Under the pieces are notes generated by a model. It was not told the origin of the DNA. It was given only the letters and a program-made list of their open reading frames with translations, and did no database searches. Position numbers and translations under genes: made by a program. From Intoshia linei (Eukaryota > Orthonectida > Rhopaluridae): a DNA stretch of 32,250 nucleotides. Positions 13,801 through 22,093 of the stretch are shown piece after piece (the first letter of the stretch is position 1; each line of letters starts with the position of its first letter). Where the stretch lies: assembly GCA_001642005.1 (NCBI GenBank), contig LWCA01000324.1:1-32250 (forward strand), written 5' to 3'.

Positions 13801-16800
13801 TAAATTCTGGTAGTTTTTCAAATATANAATAAAATCTTAAAATTTTATAAAATAAATTCTGGTAGTTTTTCAAATATATAAGCAGTGTCATTAATCTCAA
13901 CATCAAAACAGTGCTTTTTCACTATAAAATTACTAGATAATATTTTTTAATATTAAAAAATTGTATAATTTAAAAAAATTTAATCTCACAAATTTACGCC
14001 TTCACGGACAAAAAACCACTTTACATTATTAATGTTCATTGTTTTTAATTTTGTAAAATTACAGTTCTGTTATTAAAACAAAAAATATTCAATAACTTAT
14101 AGTCCTAGAATTTAAACAATAGATTATTCTGATTCATCTTATTCTAATTGATCTAGACACAAAATATCAACATTAGAAATATACGCATTTCCGGTTAAAA
14201 TAACTTTTAATATATTATCAACCAATATTTTACAAATTTTTTGATTAAAATTAAAATGTAAATATTCATCATAAAATTTCAAAAACTGTGGGAATTGACC
14301 GTATACATATATCAAATACAGAAATATGGGTTTCCATCTCATGAATTGATTCTTTCTGTTTTTTTATCATTCCTACGCAATTTTTTATTTTCAAAAACTT
14401 AAATTTAATTAAACAACTTAATTATAACTTTGTAATTTGTAACTATAATTGGATTAATTGTCTATAATTATAATCAACTAAAAAGTCGACCCTCGTTAAA
14501 AATATCTGTTGTTTGTACGAAGTGCATAACAGGCATGCTAGTTATACATTAAAATATATAAAAGTATACTTAAACATTTATCATTTTTATAATACAGTCC
14601 ATCACATTTGTGGCAACTGACTGAACCTGCTTTGATTGCAGATGCGTCTTGCAAAAATCCAGTACAAGCTATAAAATATAGTATATAATATATATGTTTA
14701 TTTTGTTAATAAAGATAATTTTGTAATTACAGGTACATCTGTTTAATACGGTATTAAATGCACTTTTTTCAACACAAAAATCTTGGAATTCACCACCACA
14801 GTCCTCCAAATCGTTACATTTCAAACAATTGTATTCACATTCTTTAAATTAAGGATAAAATGTATACATAATGAATATTACACATATAGGGCCGTGGAGA
14901 GGGACTAGGGTCATATGATCCTGGCCTACAACCATGAGGTAACTAGTTTTTTAATTTATTAATAGACCTGTTGGAAAATTTTGATAACCAATGGGATTTC
15001 CAACGCTTATTTTTAATTTTTAGATAATGAACGATTGATTAAGCAATGTATATTATATATTAATATATATTACGGTGTTAACTTTTTGATCGAATTTTAG
15101 AAATTAATAAAATACAGGGCAGTACGGTATGAGAAATGCAATAAAAATGACATCTGCGGTGTTTGTTTTTAATATTATTACAAAAACATCGGCCTGCTCT
15201 GCAATTTAAGAATAACCATAATATTTTGAACTGAAATTTATTATTATTATATTATTGTTTACGATTATTATTAATTTCAAGTCGATTAACAATGTCATTA
15301 TCTAATTCACCGTCAATACATGTAACCGATCTAATTTTTGTAGGCATTTGAAAGTATTTATGGTACTGTCGTTACTTTACCCCGTAAAGAATCTGAGAAA
15401 TAGTATGAATGATTTTTTTGAATACAAGTGGAAAGGTTGCTCTTTAGGAATGAATTCTATGGTAGAACACCTAAAAGTGAAAAAATATACATATAATGCA
15501 ACAAACTTTTATAAATGTATCATTATGATTCAACTTACAACCATACAACTTGTATAGGTTCAACAGTTACGAATTTGGCTTCCTTTCAACAGGCCAATGT
15601 TTTTCAAAATTTAGGCTTAACGAATAGTACCACCGTTCTTAGAATTTTTTTTCTCATCCTGTATAACTCTGTATTTTTGTTCTTAGAAAAAAGTTAACAC
15701 ACTAATATATATAGGTCCCAATTTTTATCTAGTCCGACCTACTGCTAGCTTTCCCAGTCTGTAACATATAACAGTGAATCGGTAGAATAATGTTATACCC
15801 AATCTACCGTAACTTGAGACCCCTATTCGGGTGGGGCTCGACGAAATTTTTGTAAAATGAGGTCGATTTTTTCCAAGTTGACCATTAAAAAATTATATTC
15901 TTAAATATCAACTATTTTGAGGTGTAAAAAATTGACTCTATACTCGATAGTTGGTTTATCTGTTTATTTTATGTAATTTATTGGTGACGACGACGGTAAC
16001 GAAAAGTTTTTAAAAATTAATCTAAACGCCAAACCATAAAATGAAACTACTATTAACTGAACTAAATGTCTTACTTTTACATCTTGTATCCCAAAAATGG
16101 CCAAAGTGATTGGTGATGCATTTGTTGCATTTTGTACTATTTAATGTAACACATTCTATAAATTTAAAAATAATAATATTACGTGTATATTACTAATACA
16201 AACATTATCATTCCTTAAATATCCCTTATTACATAAAGTACATCCAAAATACTGATCGCAATGATTTTCAGCACAATTTGAATCGCAAACTAGATTAAAT
16301 AAAATGGAAATAAATTTCAAAATTGATACGAGTGCATGTTTTTATCTTATCATTCCAATAATAGTTTACAACACACGTACTGCAATCTAATTTACTTACA
16401 CAAACTTGACATTTATGGGAACATTCTAAGAAATTTATAAAAGAGTCGATTAATGCAGTACTTTTACAAATATTATTTTTTAAATAGTGTCCAATTTCAC
16501 ACCTGTAACAGGTATTTTCATTTTTGCATTTTAGACAATTTTCTGGACATTGTACTAGAAAGAAAGATTAAAGTATAATAATTAAATTGAAAATGAGAAT
16601 AAAATAATATTAGTTTTCTAAATGTAATAAATTACTTATACACTGTCGACCCTCGATTAGATAATAATAACCCTGTTCACATTCATCGCAATTTGAAGAA
16701 TTTGTACAATAATTACAATTTGGGGAACAATCTAAGTATTAAACTTTCCAATAATATTAATAATAATCATACAAGAGCATTGTCGTAGATTGTCCACATA

Positions 16801-17110
16801 ATAATTTTTTTGGCAACGATAACCTTAATTTTAAGTTTAACATTATTGTTGATATTAATATAAATTTACTAAAATTGATAAAAATTACATTCCTGTGTAT
16901 TCATACACACGTTACAGTTATCCACACACTCTAGTTAAATAGTTATAATGTATTTAAAAGTGTAGTACTGGTACATCTCTTCCAGCGATGATTATAATAA
17001 TAATTAGATTTACAATCCAAACATTGGTTTATAGCCTTTTCACATTTAGTACAGTTATTTATTCCACACTTTGCAGTGACTATTAATATAATATACAAAT
17101 ATAAGTACAT
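1792..17110 (-). CDS. Giant modular cysteine-rich secreted/surface protein, about 43 exons, furin-like/GFR-type repeats
   Basis: One minus-strand gene runs from ATG 17110-17108 to about 1792. I reconstructed 43 exons, mostly 80-130 nt, each bounded by GT-AG. Apart from the first, the terminal and the split 18/19 pair, every exon length is a multiple of three. All introns are phase 1 except one phase-0 intron, so the frame continues without a stop for about 1,393 codons (1,382 if the 33-nt microexon is skipped). Most exons encode one module. The canonical pattern is C-x3-C-x2-C-x5-7-C-x2-C-x8-16-C, for example ECPNNCKECTAHNNC at 2369-2467. This resembles furin-like/growth-factor-receptor cysteine-rich repeats. 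The start is supported by a signal peptide and by exon 1 ending in the same phase 1 as the rest. A secreted or surface role is inferred; no orthologue is recognised. Exon coordinates are in the block entries. Confidence 0.85.
1911..3063 (-). CDS. Exons 37-42: C-terminal block of canonical six-cysteine modules
   Basis: Exons: 2965-3063, 2838-2927, 2369-2467, 2213-2311, 2045-2161 and 1911-2006, with introns of 37-57 bp apart from the 370-bp one between 38 and 39. They start CPNFCGTC, CAYKCIKC, CPNNCKEC, CDQYCQSC, CSTEIDNCNLC and CGVGCKLC. Each ends with a cysteine followed by one or two residues at the phase-1 donor. Exon 37 carries NVT and exon 39 NSS, possible N-glycosylation sites. Exon 42 is ended at CAGTGTG|GTCCC because this matches the phase and module end of its neighbours and gives a 42-bp intron. 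Reading through that intron is also open, so this edge is inferred. Confidence 0.86.
3064..4701. other. Long intron 36/37 of the cysteine-rich gene, no gene seen
   Basis: A 1.6-kb AT-rich intron. I find no C-x2-C exon, no transposase motif and no RNA gene. A plus-strand open frame at 3204-3407 lacks any recognisable domain and is not called. A short (AT)n tract lies near 4370-4400. Confidence 0.55.
4370..4400. repeat. (AT)n microsatellite
   Basis: Two short runs of alternating T and A (tatatatatat) interrupted by CTC, inside intron 36/37. A similar short run lies near 7475-7492 in intron 30/31. Confidence 0.8.
4702..8618 (-). CDS. Exons 27-36: cysteine-rich modules, mainly canonical
   Basis: Exons: 8523-8618, 8359-8448, 7901-8014, 7515-7619, 6933-7034, 5571-5666, 5427-5528, 5241-5333, 4833-4934, 4702-4791. 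Exon 27 is canonical (CADNCTKC...CDQC). Exons 28 and 29 keep only four cysteines and contain KYFDTDENLC and VYWDDQKNFC, like the central block. Exons 30-34 are canonical: CIPDCLEC, CMKKCKRC, CPMNCLLC, CIENCLEC, CSIGCEEC. Exon 35 lacks the first cysteine (TIGNCNIC) and exon 36 is canonical (CPPECESCYDLYTC). All junctions are phase 1 and every exon length is a multiple of three. For exon 32 I chose the donor at 5570; a further-downstream donor would leave only a 21-bp intron, against 42 bp here. Long introns 31/32 and 36/37 contain no recognisable module. Confidence 0.86.
6110..6600. repeat. Degenerate internal repeats rich in TTTTACCAAAT
   Basis: The phrase ttttaccaaat or a close variant recurs at about 6164, 6210, 6279, 6438, 6495 and 6556, usually followed by a G/A-rich stretch and ctgaaaaa- or atgagaaaaa-like sequence. 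The longest match is about 75 bp around 6245-6325 against 6520-6598, sharing tttttttgtaaaacacg. Spacing is irregular, so this is a decayed low-complexity array and not a clean satellite. It lies in intron 31/32; open frames through it are by-products of the repeats. Confidence 0.7.
8090..8220. repeat. Dispersed repeat with short hairpin, copy 1
   Basis: The segment begins with gtcgtactagaaacccctc and contains a near-palindrome (aacccctcttaaggagggtt). It continues into tttagtaaatggggtatg, then gcattaaaaaaatat and a run ending atcctaacta. A diverged copy with the same order of blocks lies at about 15800-15935. It sits in intron 28/29. Confidence 0.5.
8700..9290 (+). repeat. Dispersed repeat family A, copy 1
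   Basis: Shared phrases are gtcctagaattt, cctgttaacacacacaaaaa-like text and, most diagnostic, cacgccttcacggtcaaaaa (9101-9120 here), then tattttattaaaacaaaaaatatt. The same ordered phrases recur near 13985-14190, 18550-18790 and, partly inverted, 23360-24240. No open frame spans it, so it is a non-coding interspersed element of unknown class. It fills most of intron 26/27. Confidence 0.65.
9422..14841 (-). CDS. Exons 9-26: central block of diverged, mostly four-cysteine modules
   Basis: Exons: 14731-14841, 14570-14668, 13576-13686, 13378-13491, 12406-12534, 12279-12359, 12024-12119, 11881-11985, 11693-11779, 11615-11649, 11500-11560, 10829-10900, 10587-10757, 10441-10473, 10133-10384, 9954-10043, 9542-9631, 9422-9502. 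Typical modules have one early cysteine, a C-x2-C pair, an aromatic-Asp motif and a last cysteine: YKCNACNNRYWDTTRRKC, ICDMCEGHRWDGTSC, ECHHCFGYYFDQNMNVC. Exons 18 and 19 split one module at the gene's only phase-0 intron (NCDGATDIEND|EYRCKFC). Exons 21 and 23 are longer (171 and 252 nt) and less repeat-like. Exon 22, 33 nt (GHCPCRNYYK), is tentative; the frame is kept with or without it. The donor of exon 16 (GTCGGG) is weak and costs that module its last cysteine. Individual edges here are less certain than in the outer blocks. Confidence 0.75.
10901..11499. other. Intron 19/20 with exon-like open frame, not resolved
   Basis: Exon 19 splices in frame directly to exon 20 (G|CA = Ala), so nothing between is needed. 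An open minus-strand stretch at about 11040-11096 encodes NWVQNISSDGIKIWWN and a second, near 10965-10985, follows an AG. Neither has cysteines or a clean phase-1 pair of splice sites. A short caattttcaat simple repeat lies at 11085-11130. Confidence 0.4.
12766..13257. mobile_element. hAT-like non-autonomous element (MITE) in an intron
   Basis: The left end reads CAGGGCGGATCCAAG and the right end, read on the minus strand, CAGGGGCGGATTCAAGGGG, giving imperfect terminal inverted repeats of about 15 bp. CAGGGGCGG-type ends are typical of hAT elements. The 492-bp interior has no transposase. The flanking eight bases (acgtttat, taaatgta) do not match, so the expected 8-bp target duplication is absent or decayed. 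It lies in intron 12/13. Confidence 0.68.
13776..13878. repeat. Perfect 51-bp tandem duplication around a single N
   Basis: Bases 13776-13826 and 13828-13878 are identical (both start aataaaatcttaaaa and end caaatata) and are separated only by the unknown base at 13827. This is the pattern left when two overlapping contig ends are joined with one N. It lies in intron 10/11, so no exon is affected. Confidence 0.9.
13985..14190 (+). repeat. Dispersed repeat family A, copy 2
   Basis: Contains tacgccttcacggacaaaaa at 13995-14014, then attaaaacaaaaaatattca, agtcctagaattt, and finally attattctgattcat...gatctagacacaaaatatcaac. Each block has a counterpart in the same order at 9101-9260. It lies in intron 10/11. 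Confidence 0.65.
14888..14995. mobile_element. Fragment of the GGGCCGTGGAGAG MITE
   Basis: Starts agggccgtggagagggacta and shares gactagggtc, ggcctac, agacctg and tttgataacc, in order, with the more complete copy at 21648-21885. No matching right end was found here, so it looks truncated. It lies in intron 8/9. Confidence 0.55.
15348..15560 (+). pseudogene. Possible transposon-derived reading-frame fragment
   Basis: A plus-strand open stretch inside intron 8/9 encodes SLLYPVKNLRNSMNDFFEYK and then GCSLGMNSMVEHL, followed 40 bp later by another short open frame. The local G+C is higher than in the surrounding intron and the strand is opposite to the host gene. The sequence vaguely recalls retrotransposon gag-type proteins, but I cannot name a family and see no diagnostic motif. 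It could be chance. Confidence 0.25.
15800..15935. repeat. Dispersed repeat with short hairpin, copy 2
   Basis: Contains a short inverted repeat (gacccc...ggggctc) near 15820-15840, then ttttgtaaaatgaggtcgat and gaccattaaaaaattat. These match in order, with divergence, the blocks at 8090-8220. It lies in intron 8/9. Confidence 0.45.
16075..16930 (-). CDS. Exons 2-8: N-terminal block of canonical six-cysteine modules
   Basis: Exons are 16889-16930, 16773-16823, 16636-16731, 16462-16554, 16330-16425, 16194-16289 and 16075-16155. Exons 2 and 3 together form one module. The intron between them interrupts a TGT cysteine codon after its first base, giving CVDNCNVC...QEC|YRC. Exons 4-6 begin CSPNCNYC, CPENCLKC and CSHKCQVC and each has six cysteines. 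Exon 7 (CDSNCAENHCDQYFGC) has an extra loop. Exon 8 (KCNKC...HFWDTRC) is reduced and introduces the Trp-Asp signature of the central block. The introns are 36-84 bp. Six cysteines per module suggest three disulfides, as in furin-like repeats; that is family knowledge, not shown here. Confidence 0.87.
16969..17110 (-). CDS. Exon 1: start codon, signal peptide and first cysteine-rich module
   Basis: The exon encodes 47 residues plus one base. The N-terminus MYLYLYIILIVTA is a short hydrophobic signal peptide with a plausible cleavage site before KCGINNC. The mature part has six cysteines in the canonical order (CGINNCTKC, then QCLDC, then C46), so the first module follows directly on the signal peptide. 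The donor gives phase 1, as in the downstream exons. Upstream on the minus strand (17111-17170) lie several TATAAA-like strings, one about 25 bp before the ATG, but the DNA is too AT-rich to call a promoter. The overlapping frame through 17055-17243 is rejected because it breaks the cysteine pattern. Confidence 0.88.
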
Positions 17111-19036
17111 TTTTAATGTAATTTCCTTTATAAAAGTGGTATATAAAGTGGTTTATAAACTTACTTTGATAAAAAAACAGTATATGTAAATAAAATATAA
17201 AGATATGTGCAGGCCGAAATATAATTTGAAGTTCAACTTTCATTATAATTGTTACATAATATAAGTATGTATATTAATACATCACATGTTTTCTTTTAAC
17301 TTGAGAAAATTTAATTTGTTTTGGAAACAATTGTTACGTAATTTTAGTTATAGTTTTTTAATAATAATTGAGATATATGGAATCAACTATTTTAAAATTG
17401 TGTACTTTCTCTTTTATTTCAATACGCGAGGAGTTGGTAGTAATTTTTTGTTTTTTGATATATTTATTTAACAATTCAAATCTAAATAATATAAAAATAA
17501 TAAGTCGTGTCATCTATTGAAAATTACCAAAACCGTTCATTGAATAATTTCAGTTAAGGTAATATATAGTTATCGATATAATAATTTTATAATTAATAAA
17601 TCACTTTATTTTGTATAGTTGAAAGAGATGATTATATTCATAAATTAATTATTTAATTGTCAATTCCAATTTTTTACAAATTATCTAAAATTTGTCGAAA
17701 TATACATGATTCATTGATCTACTGTTTATAAATAGTAACACTCCATTATAGTGACTATAACAGAATAATTTTGTTTCAAATGATTACGTTAACTAAATTA
17801 ACAATATTATTCTTTTATATTTTATATACCAAAGATATTGTTATATTTTGTTAATCTTTTATTTATAGAATAGGTCAGTACTTTAATAAATATGCTATAT
17901 TTTTACTACTATACTTTTATTATCTATTTGATAGACTCTGTGATTTTAACGTTGCATATTAAATATATGTACGGCGTACATTGTACGTCCCTATTTCGTC
18001 AGTTTAATCATTAAAGATTTTTCAGGTATCTATTTTTAGTCTAGTAAAGTTTTAACAATTTTAAATTTTTAAAATCATTTTTTTAATTAATATAGTGTCA
18101 TAGTTACGCTAAATTTAAATTATTATGGGGTACGAAATTATTTTTTTCAGTTTAGGGTATCAACTTTGAAGTATGTTGGGAATGGCTGCCCCAGTATATA
18201 TAAAATAAAGTTTATTACATGTATGTAACTGTAAATATGTGTCTGTCTGCATGTACAATCATTTATTTAGAAAATTTAAAAAGTCCCAACAATTTATAGA
18301 ACACTAATTAAAATACTGTTTTTCCAGATTAATGCAGTCTCATAAATTTTGATTTTGACGGTCAAATCTTTAAATTACTCATTATTTTGAAAAGTATTAT
18401 TAATAAAAAAAAATTATAATTAAATTATTGATTACATATATTATATATTTCCAGCAGTTAAATTCAAATTTTTTTATATTTTTTTTTGGTAAAAGAATTA
18501 ATCAAATAAGAGAACAATTTAAATCTCTTTTTAACTCAATGATGGTTAAATCCGTTATTCAGTAATACGTCAAAAACCCAATTTTCCCTGTGTTTAAAAA
18601 TAAAATCAGCCCAAAAATTTTTAAAAAATAATTACAGATGATAGTTATATCCTGTTAACACACACAAAAAGTTTCAATCTGACAAAGTGACGCGTTTACG
18701 GTTAAAAAATAACTTCAGTATTAATTTTTTTATTTCGAAACTATTTTATTAACAAAACAAAAAATTTCAAATATTGGGTAGCATTTTTGCAAAATTAAGT
18801 TGTAAAAAATGTATATATAAAAAATGTTCAATAAGAGTTCAGAAACGTGTCAAATATAAATATTTTCAGTTTATTTATATTTTATATACATGTTCTATTT
18901 ATATACAATTTATATAATGATAGAATATATTCATATTATCTATAAATACTGTATTTATGTATACAATATTTCGTTAGATCAATTAATACAGATTGTAGAC
19001 ACCATTGTTTCTGATATATGGCCAATTATTTAAATT
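17111..19036. other. Intergenic region upstream of the cysteine-rich gene
   Basis: Very AT-rich. The open frame at 17286-17471 and other short frames are low-complexity F/Y/I/N strings without domains. Apart from repeat family A at its right end I see no gene. The 5' regulatory region of the cysteine-rich gene should lie in the first few hundred bases. Confidence 0.5.
18550..18790 (+). repeat. Dispersed repeat family A, copy 3
   Basis: Carries aaaaacccaattttccctg, aaaataaaatcagccc, atcctgttaacacacacaaa, caaagtgacgcgtttacggt and ttattaacaaaacaaaaaat, the same order as the copies at 8700-9290 and 13985-14190. It gives the best view of the 5' part of the element. Confidence 0.65.
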
Positions 19037-19043
19037 AAAAAAA
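19037..19043 (-). terminator. RNA polymerase III oligo-T terminator
   Basis: Seven A on the plus strand, hence TTTTTTT on the minus strand, directly after the tRNA discriminator base. This is the usual Pol III stop signal. Confidence 0.85.
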
Positions 19044-19114
19044 TGCGTCAACCGGGAATTGAACCCGAGTCTTAACCTTGGGAAGATTACATGATACCAC
19101 TACACCACTGACGC
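19044..19114 (-). tRNA. tRNA-Gly, anticodon CCC
   Basis: On the minus strand the 70-base body plus discriminator A folds as a cloverleaf. The acceptor stem is GCGTCAG/TTGACGC with one G-U pair. The D arm holds AGTGGTA. The anticodon stem is TAATC/GGTTA with one T-G pair and loop TTCCCAA, so the anticodon is CCC and it reads GGG codons. The T arm is TCGGG-TTCAATT-CCCGG. Internal Pol III promoter elements are visible: box A TGGTGTAGTGG and box B GGTTCAATTCC, one base from consensus. There is no intron. A run of seven T follows at once as terminator. It stands alone between two protein genes. Confidence 0.95.
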
Positions 19115-20522
19115 TCCAAATTTTGCTATTTCATCTATTTCTAATAGCAATTTGACACAATAGTTGTTAAGATGTGAAATTTATTTTTAACATTAATATC
19201 AACTGTAATTAAATTAAGTATATAAACATCAAAATGTATTTATAGATGTCTAATTATAATTGTATTTATGAAGTGATATACATTGTATGATAATTATGTA
19301 TTAATATAGAAAATCGTAATAATACTTGTATTGTATTACAATATAGCACCCTTATCCCACATTTTCAGTTGTAAGGCTCATTATTTTTAAATTTAATCTA
19401 ACCAAGCGTTTGTCGGTCGCTGAGTCCCAATTGATCAGTAGGGTCAGGAGAATTTAGCAATAATTTAAATTGTAAGTTTGTTAAAAAAAATTGGAAATAA
19501 TTTATCACTGATACTAATTTGTTTTAAGTACAAAAACCTAAATCCTTTTATTAAAATGAAAAAAAATCTAATGGTTTTCTATTTTACTGACACTGGGTTG
19601 TCAATTCCTACATATATTAAGTTATTTAGATGTATATTATTAAATATATGGTATATATTATATATATGCATTTTAAGTTATTATATATTATATTAGTTTA
19701 ATGTACGTTTAAGTGAATTAGTTTTAGTTAATTTAACTCATAATGAACTTTTTCCATTTTTCTAATATACCACTCGTTAAAAAAATCAGGTTTATATTGG
19801 ATAATATAAAACCGATGAAATAAGCATTAATGTAATACTGGTTTAACGTTTAAAGTTGGAACAAATTTGGTTGCATTATTTTAATTATTTTTATATTTTG
19901 TATGTTGTGAGATTAAGGTTATAACGTTAAAAATTGTTACATGCAGTTAAAACCTTCTTCAATATTACTCAAACTAAAAATGTTTGTTGGATTCATAAAT
20001 TATATTTAACGATGATGAATGACGTGGCTCCATGTTTATGAAAATTTAAAATGTAAGAGATTGAACGTTATCTAATTTTGTTACAAATGAATAATTTGTC
20101 AACTAACCTACGGCAATTTGTAATTAAGTCATCATTATTTACTCAGTTTGTCTTTGTAATTTAATTGGAATCTCACCAAATTTAGATAAATTTTTAATTA
20201 AATTTATTTAATTTGTAACTTTGTTCTTAAGTAAATATTTTTAGGCTAATCTGCAACTTTAAACAAATACAAGTATAAGCCAGTGGTGAATTTTTAATCA
20301 AAATTTTGGACTGGGCAGCAAAATTATAAAAAAATTTTGGGACTATCAGTTTTCTAAATAAATAGTAACAAATCGACACATATTTAGCCACTTTTATTTT
20401 ATTAACATTTTTTTCATAATCGAATCTACTGTACCAAGACCCATCTTCAGGTAACCCGACCAAATTTTTGTTATATAGTGGCTTAATTTATACACTTAAA
20501 TATTTTTACTACAGCAGGGTAA

Positions 20523-20657
20523 TGCTGAAATTTTGGCGCAATTATTAATAATACTAATTTTATTTATGTGACTAATAATCATGGTAAATTTAAAAATATT
20601 ACCTGTCTGACATTTGGAGCAATTATTAATGATAATTTTATTTATGTGACTAATAAT
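20523..20657. repeat. Local duplication, two copies about 82 bp apart
   Basis: 20523-20579 and 20608-20657 share gcaattattaat and then ttttatttatgtgactaata with small differences. It is a decayed tandem duplication without coding content. Confidence 0.65.
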
Positions 20658-21647
20658 TAAATAAAAAAAGTTTAAATTTTGAATTTTTACGGTAAAATTA
20701 TACTGATGAAATATATTTTTTATTTACATGTTAATGTTATTCTCTGTAATGTAAGTTCACTCTAACTTTCTGAAATTTATGTTTTAATTTAAACTTGTAT
20801 AATTATTAAATTACTTATGTGAAAATGTATGAAAATAAAAGAATAAAGTTTTTCAAAATTATGCTGTGTATAGTATAGAATACACAGATAGTAAAAGGGT
20901 TAATGCATTCTCATTTGAAACTAGCATTTATATTTAAAATATTATTATAGCCTCCCAAAGCGTCTACTGCCCTCACATTGCTAATTGCCCTCTGGGCGAT
21001 ATCTCCCATGTTAAGAAAAATTGGTCTAGTCTAGACCGCCATAAAGTAATGTAATTTGACTAAATTGTTATATTTGTTTATAAAGCAAAATATAAACATT
21101 ATCCATTTTGAAATCTATAAATTTACGCACACAGCCAAATAAACGAAACAAATTCTAATATATAACGGATTTTTAGAGAGTAAGACAATTGTATACATTT
21201 TTCAATAAGTGCATCTATTTATTCTTTCTTGCATTATTAAAATGAATACTAAACCAATAAAATGTATAAGAATTCAATTTTATTACTGTTGATTCAACAG
21301 TGTTGATACATTTACATAAAAATTTAATATATAAAAATTTTAAAAATGTAATATTATTTACATTTATTTACACTGGATATGTAATTAAAACTATTTATCG
21401 AATAAATGGAATTATTCAAATTTACAAATTTTTCAGATTAACTTGTAGCAATATGGATACTTCATACATGATCTAAATCAAAAATATTGAGAAATTATTT
21501 TTATAAAAATACAAATTCGTATGTAATTGTCTTTAACATTTTATTATGATGTATTACACATTGTAAAAATATTACATTTAATAATTTATATTTTTACAAT
21601 ATAACGGTATACTATATTTAGATAACATACATATAACATGTACATAT

Positions 21648-21885
21648 GGTCGTAGAGAGAAACTAGGGTCCTTATGGCGGCCTACTATTCGAAATTAATA
21701 GATGATGTATAAAACATTTTCCATTGTAGGCCAATTTTTTTTACTTCACCAGCTTTAGGACCTGCTGAAAAAAATGTTTGATAACCGTTTGATTAAAAAA
21801 ATGATAACGAAATCAAATTTTTTTAATTTGTATATACGCCCACAAATTTCATCTGATCGGGCCCATACTTGACTCTCCACGCCCT
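21648..21885. mobile_element. Short inverted-repeat element (MITE), near-complete copy
   Basis: The left end reads GGTCGTAGAGAGAAACTAGGG. The right end, on the minus strand, reads AGGGCGTGGAGAGTCAAG. With the fragment at 14888 (AGGGCCGTGGAGAGGGAC) this gives an imperfect terminal inverted repeat of roughly AGGGC(C)GTGGAGAG. The interior also holds an inverted pair, ggcctac at 21679 and gtaggcc at 21726. At 238 bp without an open frame it is non-autonomous; the superfamily is unclear. Confidence 0.6.
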
Positions 21886-22093
21886 GTGTATAAAAAACAT
21901 TAAACATCAACGTTTCCCAAGTTAGGATTCCCATTTTTTGAATTGAAGACGAGAAAACATGAAATTAAGTAGAAAGGCAAAAATAGCACAAATTTAATAG
22001 TAATCTAAAACTTTAATTTTTAAAAAAACCACACAGGTTCAAATTTCTGGACTCGAGAAACAACGACTTAAAATGCATAAAAAATGAATTACA

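Larger units (their letters stand above)
19115..22093. other. Intergenic region between tRNA-Gly and the AGBL5 3' end
   Basis: Mostly featureless AT-rich DNA. Short open frames at 19478-19696 (+) and 20227-20463 (-) show no domain. A G+C-richer block at about 20950-21045, with cctcccaaagcg and gggcgatatctccc, looks like transposon debris but matches nothing I can name. A MITE is at 21648-21885. Confidence 0.5.

Noticed and set aside
17055-17243. Minus-strand frame with hydrophobic N-terminus at the 5' end of the cysteine-rich gene
   Set aside because: It overlaps exon 1 in another frame and lacks the cysteine pattern; the signal-peptide frame fits the gene.
20227-20463. 78-codon minus-strand frame (GLPEDGSWYS...)
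   Set aside because: Only the first residues look protein-like; the rest is AT-rich low complexity with no recognised family.
20590-20640. Stray cysteine-rich exon reading NCSKCQT before a GTAAT donor
   Set aside because: It is part of a local duplication whose other copy does not encode it, has no acceptor or full module, and lies upstream of the gene's signal peptide.
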